Shown: one piece after another, positions 52,577 through 58,376 of the stretch
How the letters are laid out: each line of letters begins with the position of its first letter
How positions within the stretch are numbered: the stretch's first letter is position 1
Assembly (NCBI GenBank): GCA_002455255.1
Contig: DKKL01000031.1
Coordinates: 213,020 to 271,395 of the forward strand
DNA length: 58,376 nt
From: Candidatus Tepidiaquacellales bacterium UBA6667
GTDB lineage: Bacteria; Bacteroidota; Ignavibacteria; Tepidaquicellales; Tepidaquicellaceae
Reading direction: 5' to 3'
Notes under the pieces: generated by a model
Seen by the model: only the letters and a program-made list of their open reading frames with translations
Databases searched by the model: none
What the model was told of the DNA's origin: nothing
Translations under genes and position numbers: made by a program

Positions 52577-53074
52577 TTGAAATTTCTTATTACATTAATA
52601 TTAATTACAGGATTAGTTATTTGCTTCAATACAAAGCAAGCCAAAGCTGATACTACATTAACTAAATTTCAGATTTCAGATTTTATTAATAAAGCTAACG
52701 CTTTGATAAAAGGTGATATCGTAAAAGCTGAAAGAAAATTCAAAGCCGGAAAAGGATTTTGGGAAATAAAAATGATTGCCGAAGACGGTGGAGAAGTTAG
52801 ATTTGATTTCGATTTAAAAACTTGTGAGCTTATTGAGGCAGAGTCATCAGAAGGACCTTTTAATTATAATTTAAATCCGTTTTTTAGTAATGTTGATTTA
52901 CAAACCGCTAAATTAAAAACCGAAAATGAGTTAGGTATGAAAATTATGAAATGGGAATTTAAACCGGTAAAGGAAAAATGGGAATGGAGGTTTTGGTATT
53001 TGAGCAAAACAGGTGTTCCTCAGTTAAGAGTTGATGCGGATTCCGGTGAATTCATCACCTCCGGAAAAAAATAA
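52577..53074 (+). CDS. Exported PepSY-like protein
   Basis: This 165-aa protein has a signal peptide (about residues 1-24, ending ANA-like QAKADT) and two PepSY-like segments: KAERKFKAGKGFWEIKMIAE and WEFKPVKEKWEWRFWYLSKT. PepSY domains often inhibit peptidases or sense metals. The start is TTG 52577, 3 bases after ppdK, and no ATG is available. The function is unknown and the family call tentative. Confidence 0.6.
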   Translation: MKFLITLILITGLVICFNTKQAKADTTLTKFQISDFINKANALIKGDIVKAERKFKAGKGFWEIKMIAEDGGEVRFDFDLKTCELIEAESSEGPFNYNLNPFFSNVDLQTAKLKTENELGMKIMKWEFKPVKEKWEWRFWYLSKTGVPQLRVDADSGEFITSGKK

Positions 53075-53075
53075 T

Positions 53076-53489
53076 TTATAAGACATAATTAAAATAATAT
53101 TCTCTGATTAAATCATCTTTTAGACTTAAAGCAACAGGACAATTTTTAGCAATAGATTCAAGCTCCTCTCTTTTATTTTCGGGTATCTCCGAAGACAATT
53201 CATAAATAATTTTTATCTTTTCGATTTTTCTCGGTATGGAAGATGTCATATATTTTTCAACCCGAAGTTTTGTTCCTGCAAGATTTATATTTTCAGGGTC
53301 AGGATTTTTAATATCCATAGTTGTAATACCGCAAACACCCAACGAAGCAGCAAATAAATCAGTTGGTGAAAATGCTTCACCTTTACCTTTGTTATCAAGC
53401 GGTGCATCTGTATTAATAATGTTTCCGCTTGGTATGTGGGTGGCTACACAATGGAAACCACCCTCATAACTTATATCAATTTGAACCAT
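53076..53489 (-). CDS. OsmC family protein
   Basis: This 137-aa protein has the OsmC/Ohr peroxiredoxin-like fold, with the two redox-type cysteines C53 (SLGVCGITTM) and C117 (AKNCPVALSL). Members reduce organic hydroperoxides. It starts at ATG 53489. The gene ends 1 base after the convergent PepSY-like gene and its start lies 2 bases downstream of the T9SS gene's stop, so it is the last gene of that minus-strand run. Confidence 0.9.
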   Translation of the reverse strand: MVQIDISYEGGFHCVATHIPSGNIINTDAPLDNKGKGEAFSPTDLFAASLGVCGITTMDIKNPDPENINLAGTKLRVEKYMTSSIPRKIEKIKIIYELSSEIPENKREELESIAKNCPVALSLKDDLIREYYFNYVL

Positions 53490-53491
53490 AA

Positions 53492-54589
53492 TTATTTTAT
53501 TAACATCATAGATTTGACTTCAGAAAAATCACCTGCTGTCAGTTTATAATAATAAACTCCTGATGGAAGATTTCCGGATTTAAAATTAAATTCATAATTT
53601 CCTTCAGTTAAATCTTTATTCAAAATTGTAGAGATTATTTTTCCACTGACATCATAAACTGATAAATTAACCAATCCTTTTGAATATAATGAAAACGAAA
53701 TATTGGTTTCAGGATTGAATGGATTCGGAAAATTCTGGTTGAGCTTAAAACTATTTACAAATCCATTGTTGCTTGAAATGTTGGTGGGAATAGATAATGG
53801 AAAAAATAAAACAGTATTTGTGTTTGCACTTGGAACAACAAGCGTATCAGTCCATCGGTTAACATATATATCAGCAGGATTTGAAAATCCGCTTGCAACA
53901 ATAACAGGTGAGAAAGTGAAATTTATATCATACCTTGCAACGGAACCGGTTGACGAATAAACTGAAATATAAACGTGGTCATTCCTGTCAAGTTTTATTC
54001 CATCGAGATTTGTATATGGTGTAGTTATCAAAGTGTTTACTGTTGAGGAATCATTTAATGAAACCCCCATAATCACCGCACTCGCTCCCCATGAACATAC
54101 TAAGACCCTGTTTCTTGCTTTATCAACATATACACCGTTTGGTTGTCTTGGAAGATTTGCCCAGGCGTTAGATTCTCCATTATTAAGATTAACTTTATAT
54201 ATTCTTGCGTTTACGCCTGAAGCAAAATTTGATGCGTATAATATACCTGTTGTTGAATCAATTGCAATTCCGTTTAAAAATGATGCACCTGTTACCGTAT
54301 CTAAAAAAATTTGCATACCGGTTGCGATGCTATACCCTCTGATTCTGTTTCCATTTGCCACATAGATATTTCCATTATAATAAGTTACTCCATAAATAGA
54401 CGAACCAACTGTTGCAAAATCTGTAACTACACCTTGCTGGTCTCGTTTAACAATCTTCTGAGACAATGTATTTGAAATATAATAATTTTTTCCGATAGGG
54501 TCATATGTGACACTTTCAGGATTTGAATATTGCGAATAAGAACTGCTAACTACGACAAGGGAAATGAGTAAAGTAAATATAAATTTCAT
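53492..54589 (-). CDS. T9SS-secreted beta-propeller (SMP-30/NHL-like) protein
   Basis: This 365-aa protein has a signal peptide (MKFIFTLLISLVVVSSSYSQ). An SMP-30/NHL-like propeller covers about residues 21-275, with repeats such as ESVTYDPIGKNYYIS and NGVYVDKARNRVLVCS. A C-terminal type A sorting domain of about 80 residues begins NQNFPNPFNPETNISF and ends KSMMLIK. The protein should cross the outer membrane by T9SS and be anchored or released. The ligand or substrate is unknown. It starts at ATG 54589. Confidence 0.9.
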   Translation of the reverse strand: MKFIFTLLISLVVVSSSYSQYSNPESVTYDPIGKNYYISNTLSQKIVKRDQQGVVTDFATVGSSIYGVTYYNGNIYVANGNRIRGYSIATGMQIFLDTVTGASFLNGIAIDSTTGILYASNFASGVNARIYKVNLNNGESNAWANLPRQPNGVYVDKARNRVLVCSWGASAVIMGVSLNDSSTVNTLITTPYTNLDGIKLDRNDHVYISVYSSTGSVARYDINFTFSPVIVASGFSNPADIYVNRWTDTLVVPSANTNTVLFFPLSIPTNISSNNGFVNSFKLNQNFPNPFNPETNISFSLYSKGLVNLSVYDVSGKIISTILNKDLTEGNYEFNFKSGNLPSGVYYYKLTAGDFSEVKSMMLIK

Positions 54590-54597
54590 AAATTTTT

Positions 54598-55521
54598 TTA
54601 ATTATTTTTAAGTTCAGATTTTGCTTTTTTAAGGTTTCTTATCCATCCGGAATATTTCGTCCGTTTTATAGGTGTACCTGAAAAAGTTTCATCAAATTTT
54701 TTTTCGGTGTAATTTAATAAATCATCGTATGATTTATTAGTTAATTCTTCACGGGGAAAAAATAATTTTTCATCCGTAAAAACTCCTTTTGAATTATAAG
54801 GGCAAACCTCCTGGCAAATGTCACATCCAAAAATCCATCCGTTAAGATTTATCTCATTAGGAATTTCACTTCTGTTTTCAATTGTTTGGTATGAGATACA
54901 TAAATTTGCATCAAGTTTATACTCATCATATAACGCTCCTGTCGGGCATTCAATCAAACACAATCTGCAATTTTTGCAATAATCTTCTATCGGTTCGTCA
55001 TATTCAAATTCTATATTGATAAAAATCTCCGATAAAAAAAAATAACTTCCATACTCCGGATTTATAACATTCGTGTTTTTACCCATCCATCCAAGACCTG
55101 ACCTCACAGCCCATACCTTATCCATAACCGGTCCATCGTCCACGTAAAATTTTGTTTTAATATTCGGGGATAACAATTCTATTTCATTACAGATTTGTTT
55201 TAATTTTGATTTAATAATTTTATGGTAATCACGCTCACCCCATGCATATCTGGAAATTTTTGGTAAGTTTTCATCTTCCCGATGAATCACAGGAGTATCG
55301 TATAACAAGGCTAATGAAATTACTGATTTAACATTTTCTAAAATCAATGAAGGATTAGTTCGCTTATCAATATACTTTTCCATCCATTTCATATCGGCAT
55401 TTCTTCCTTCTTCAATCCAACTTTCTAAATATTTTTTTTCAATAGTTAACTCTTCTGCTTTAGTAAATTTTACAAGTTGGAATCCTGCGTTTTTACAAAT
55501 CTCAGTAATTTTATTTTTCAT
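54598..55521 (-). CDS. queG: Epoxyqueuosine reductase QueG
   Basis: This cobalamin-dependent enzyme performs the last step of queuosine synthesis in tRNA. The 307-aa protein has an N-terminal domain with RYAWGERDYHKIIKSKL and VDDGPVMDKVWA, then two 4Fe-4S motifs: CKNCRLCLIECPTGAL (C182, C185, C188, C192) and CDICQEVCPYN. It starts at ATG 55521, sharing a base with the Rieske gene stop (TAATG). Confidence 0.93.
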   Translation of the reverse strand: MKNKITEICKNAGFQLVKFTKAEELTIEKKYLESWIEEGRNADMKWMEKYIDKRTNPSLILENVKSVISLALLYDTPVIHREDENLPKISRYAWGERDYHKIIKSKLKQICNEIELLSPNIKTKFYVDDGPVMDKVWAVRSGLGWMGKNTNVINPEYGSYFFLSEIFINIEFEYDEPIEDYCKNCRLCLIECPTGALYDEYKLDANLCISYQTIENRSEIPNEINLNGWIFGCDICQEVCPYNSKGVFTDEKLFFPREELTNKSYDDLLNYTEKKFDETFSGTPIKRTKYSGWIRNLKKAKSELKNN

Positions 55522-55865
55522 TAAAATTCGAAATCAAAAATTTTAAAAGTTGGTTTTTTGATATAAATATATTCATCTTCTATTTTATATTTAAAAGTTC
55601 TCAACTTACATCCTTTACCATGTGGTTGTTCACCTGTCTTAAGATTAAATCTGAAGGCGTGTATCGGACAAACGACAAATTCATTATCTTCTATATACCC
55701 CTGATACATTAATGGTGAGTGGTTATGAGGACAAACATTATCAACAACATATATTTCATCCTGAACTTTGAAAATTGCAACTTCAGTTTCTTCATCAAGT
55801 TGGAATAACCTGCCTCGTTTATTATAAATTTCAGATACTTTAAACGACTTAATATATTTAGACAT
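55521..55865 (-). CDS. Rieske-type ferredoxin
   Basis: This 114-aa protein has the Rieske 2Fe-2S motif pair CPHNHSPL (C45, H47) and CPIHAFRF (C66, H69), as in small NirD-like/biphenyl dioxygenase ferredoxins. It begins at ATG 55865 and overlaps queG by one base, suggesting a redox partner for a nearby enzyme, possibly QueG (inference). Confidence 0.87.
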   Translation of the reverse strand: MSKYIKSFKVSEIYNKRGRLFQLDEETEVAIFKVQDEIYVVDNVCPHNHSPLMYQGYIEDNEFVVCPIHAFRFNLKTGEQPHGKGCKLRTFKYKIEDEYIYIKKPTFKIFDFEF

Positions 55866-56202
55866 ATCGCAATATATAAGATTTAAATAAACAAAAAAGG
55901 TGAGATTTTAAGATTTACTCAAAAACTCGAAAAAAAATAATAATATAATTAATTTCCTGATGGTTATATATCTCCATTTATAAAAGTTTTTAATGAATTA
56001 AACAGAGTAATCAAATCCTTGAATTTATTATTAAAAATTTAATTGTAATTTTAATTTTAAAAATTAAAATAATATTGATTCGTAAGCTTGTACATTTTCT
56101 GTTTAGTTTTCGGGTAAACTAAGCAGAACAATTCATTATTAGTATTACCAATGTTTTCATTGCGAATCAAGTAAGACAATAAAACGCCTGCATTAGTGAA
56201 TT
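55866..56202. other. Gene-free 337-base AT-rich gap with two hairpins
   Basis: I see no ORF of note here. An 11-bp AT-only inverted repeat with a one-base centre lies at 56048-56070 (ATTTTAATTTT and AAAATTAAAAT). A better hairpin at 56099-56126 has arms CTGTTTAGTTT and AAACTAAGCAG around TCGGGT, with one G-T pair. Neither is followed by a T run on either strand, so they are not typical terminators. The Rieske gene must find its promoter here, and the T9SS gene (minus strand) must end here, so these may be 3' end or promoter structures. Confidence 0.5.
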
Positions 56203-58376
56203 CTATTTTATAAGCATCATTCGTTTGGTATCAATAAAGTCATTAGCAACCAATCTATAGAAATATACTCCGCTTGCAAAATTTTTACCATTAAACAGAA
56301 CTTCATATCTACCTGCTTTTCTTAGTTCATTATTAACAAGCTGTGCAACTTTGCGTCCAAGTATATCAAAGATTTCTACCGTTACTTTGCTTTCTTTAGG
56401 TAATAGAAATTTAATATTTGTTATAGGATTAAATGGATTAGGATAATTTTGCTCCAGTTCATAAATCTCGGGTACAAAGTTATTAACCTCAATTCCAAGT
56501 TTATAATTACTATTTGAATAAATCTTTTGTATATCGGAGTTCACAAATTTAATATGTTCATTTACTGTTTCCGGTTTTCTTGGCTTTATAACTTCCTGCA
56601 TTATTTTTTTTTGTTGAAGTTTTTTTTCAATAGATTTAATTGAATTGTTCTGTTTGATATTTGTTTCTTTCTTAACATCTCTTCCTAATTCTTTGACCAT
56701 TTGTTCTTCAACTTTAACCTGTTTTTCTGTCCTTTCTTTTTCGTTTTGTAAAGTTTTTTCGATAGTTTCCTTTGTTCTCTTAGGGTCATTGCTGTTAGGT
56801 TTATAGGAAAGTTCAGCTCTTTGTGCAGAAAAAAAAGTTTCTCCTCCTCCTGAACCGCCTTGTGAAATCAAATTTGTTGACGCATAATCCCAACTTGCGA
56901 CTATTCCTTCCCAGCTATAAGGATAATTTTGCATTATTGAATTAAACCCGGACAGTGCAGAAGAATAATCACCAAGCTTAACTTTACACTTTTGTATAAA
57001 GTAGTTACATCGCAATACAAGAGCATCGTTTTCAGAATTATTTAAGATTAAATTTTCAAGTTTGGTTTTAAGGGTAGTAATTCCTGAATGGTTAGAATCA
57101 TCAGTTCTCATTGTAGCAAAATAAAGCGGTTGAACTGCATCAATCGTTCTTATGCTGTCTGTATAATTGACTAAAATTTCATTGGATATTCTTTTTACTT
57201 CTTGCAGGTTATTTCTTCTTAATTGGAGTTTTAAGCTATCTGATTTAATTTTTAGTGGTAAAACTGTCGAATATGTATTTTTCAAATCTTTATTTGAAAC
57301 TCCACCTCCATAACCACCGAATTTAGTCCATAATGTATCGTCAATATCACCATAACTAATTAATTCAAAATCCTGTGGATAGATTTCATCACAATTATAT
57401 GGCTCAAACTGATAATTCACAATTCCATAATTATTTTCCTGCCACGAGACATTAACAAATGGAGGATAATAAGGTGCATCATAAATCTCAAAACAATTTT
57501 GTTCTGCAGGAAATGGTGAGGAATAATAATCCATACTCATTATTCCTTCAAAATGAGAAATACCATCCGTTAACTTAAACATATTTCCACCATTGCTTAT
57601 ATCAAATGTTGAATTGTCTGTATGAATATTAACCGAACCGTTTTGATAATTTTTGAATTTATTAAGTCCTCCGATGTAAAATCCATTCAAAGCGGTATTA
57701 AGATTTATATTAGACCCTGATGCAATATTCAATCCGAGATTATATTCACAATAAAGATTCTCAATTGTATTTCTATAAATATCCATATACGTAGCAAGTG
57801 CATTTATTGAAATTAGATATTCAGAAAAAACATTATTCTTTACTACACCTGCCGTAACATTATTTAACAATAAGCCGGTTGAGCTATTATTGCCCTCAAA
57901 TTTATTCCATCTTATAAGCACGGGATTCTGAATATCTCCATAATTCATAACTTGAACAGATGGATTACTTATTCCATTACAGTCAAATGTATTACCAAGT
58001 AAATCAATTAATGGATAAACGGGAGATTCGGATGGCAAATAATTTATACTTATTGCACCGTTTTTCATTCCATTTTCAGTAATGAACTTGCAATAGCGGA
58101 TTTTCAGTGTATCACAGTCAATAAATTCCAAAGCAAAGTTTTGATCACCTTGATTTGAATCTACTTTTTCAAATTTAGTACTTCCGATTTCAACTAATTC
58201 ACAATTATTAAATGTTATCCCATTCCATCTGTTTGAACTTGTAAAAGTGACATCAGTACCATAATCTGTTCTTACTTCACCACATATAAATTTACCTCCG
58301 GTCATTTCAATTTTTCCTGAATCTGTAAAATTCAGTGTTGAATTTGGCTCAACCTTTATATTATAACCATTATTTT
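56203..58376 (-). CDS. T9SS-secreted beta-helix protein, C-terminal part (cut by window edge)
   Basis: The minus-strand frame runs from the right edge to the stop at 56203, about 724 codons. An internal ATG at 58305 is not the start, because the frame continues upstream to the edge with VEPNSTLNFTDSGKIEMTGG, typical of such proteins. From N to C: parallel beta-helix repeats (about 1-260 of the visible part; for example NNCELVEIGSTKFEKV), a TPR-like helical part with LGDYSSALSGFNSIMQNYP, then a highly charged Lys/Glu/Gln coiled-coil-like stretch (KEKTLQNEKERTEKQV-type) and a type A sorting domain with NYPNPFNPITNIKF. It should be secreted and probably surface-bound. Confidence 0.9.
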   Translation of the reverse strand, partial: NNGYNIKVEPNSTLNFTDSGKIEMTGGKFICGEVRTDYGTDVTFTSSNRWNGITFNNCELVEIGSTKFEKVDSNQGDQNFALEFIDCDTLKIRYCKFITENGMKNGAISINYLPSESPVYPLIDLLGNTFDCNGISNPSVQVMNYGDIQNPVLIRWNKFEGNNSSTGLLLNNVTAGVVKNNVFSEYLISINALATYMDIYRNTIENLYCEYNLGLNIASGSNINLNTALNGFYIGGLNKFKNYQNGSVNIHTDNSTFDISNGGNMFKLTDGISHFEGIMSMDYYSSPFPAEQNCFEIYDAPYYPPFVNVSWQENNYGIVNYQFEPYNCDEIYPQDFELISYGDIDDTLWTKFGGYGGGVSNKDLKNTYSTVLPLKIKSDSLKLQLRRNNLQEVKRISNEILVNYTDSIRTIDAVQPLYFATMRTDDSNHSGITTLKTKLENLILNNSENDALVLRCNYFIQKCKVKLGDYSSALSGFNSIMQNYPYSWEGIVASWDYASTNLISQGGSGGGETFFSAQRAELSYKPNSNDPKRTKETIEKTLQNEKERTEKQVKVEEQMVKELGRDVKKETNIKQNNSIKSIEKKLQQKKIMQEVIKPRKPETVNEHIKFVNSDIQKIYSNSNYKLGIEVNNFVPEIYELEQNYPNPFNPITNIKFLLPKESKVTVEIFDILGRKVAQLVNNELRKAGRYEVLFNGKNFASGVYFYRLVANDFIDTKRMMLIK

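Noticed and set aside
1..58376. Insertion sequence, prophage, CRISPR, tRNA or rRNA genes
   Set aside because: I looked for transposase, integrase or phage motifs, repeated spacers and tRNA-like cloverleaves in the gaps and found none; short tRNA genes could still be missed by eye.

Overview
The window is a strongly AT-rich stretch of bacterial chromosome, by eye about 30% G+C (not computed). It is densely coded, with many 1 to 40 base gene overlaps. Two proteins end in a type IX secretion (T9SS) type A sorting domain with the N-x-PNPFNP motif (53492-54589 and the gene cut by the right edge). Shine-Dalgarno sequences are almost absent, TTG starts are common, and TAnnTTTG promoter-like boxes sit just upstream of several genes. 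Together these point to the Bacteroidota/Ignavibacteriota side of the tree, most likely an Ignavibacteria-like organism. I see no rRNA, tRNA, CRISPR array, insertion sequence or prophage.

Layout. 1-2385: edge of an exported protein, then biotin carboxylase and biotin carrier with no carboxyltransferase. 2414-9690: PrsW-like protease, then a compact glycan-assembly group (flippase, two GT9 glycosyltransferases, O-antigen ligase/polymerase) running into nadD and a Yip1-like membrane protein. 9687-15125: SpoIIE/PP2C phosphatase, CBS-pair protein, orphan MoxR/ChlI-like AAA+ ATPase, a terminator, and an ABC-2 exporter pair. 15128-19614 (minus strand): ATP-grasp protein, YbdK/GCS2 carboxylate-amine ligase, M29 aminopeptidase and a second, probably ATP-grasp, protein. 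19788-28460: unknown exported proteins, a helical protein overlapping a degenerate receiver, a copper ATPase, an SLC13-like permease, and glycogen branching enzyme. 28495-33312: mfd, rsmA and a PIN toxin-antitoxin pair. 33313-39499: RidA, hydrolase, GH5-like enzyme, ABC exporter, methyltransferase, MarC, DUF4292-like protein. 39645-53074: a long plus-strand run with mtaB, sixA, an ABC ATPase, enoyl-CoA hydratase, Fic, DUF192, LemA, a GMPP/mutase fusion, PTS IIA, an M61 peptidase, ppdK and a PepSY-like protein. 53076-58376 (minus strand): OsmC, a T9SS beta-propeller, queG, Rieske ferredoxin, a 337-base gap and a T9SS beta-helix protein.

The most interesting points are these. (1) The four-gene ligase/peptidase operon at 15128-19614 looks like a biosynthetic or peptide-tagging system with two kinds of amide-forming ligase. 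(2) Its first gene stops right after a run of ten A, while the -1 frame continues for 38 codons into a lysine-rich tail ending in another A10 run. This suggests slippage, programmed frameshifting or an indel. (3) The branching enzyme's conserved N-terminal module is encoded in frame upstream of the first usable start, yet that extension has no ATG, GTG or TTG. An ATC sits exactly where an ATG would be expected.

All functional calls come from reading motifs. No database search was run.
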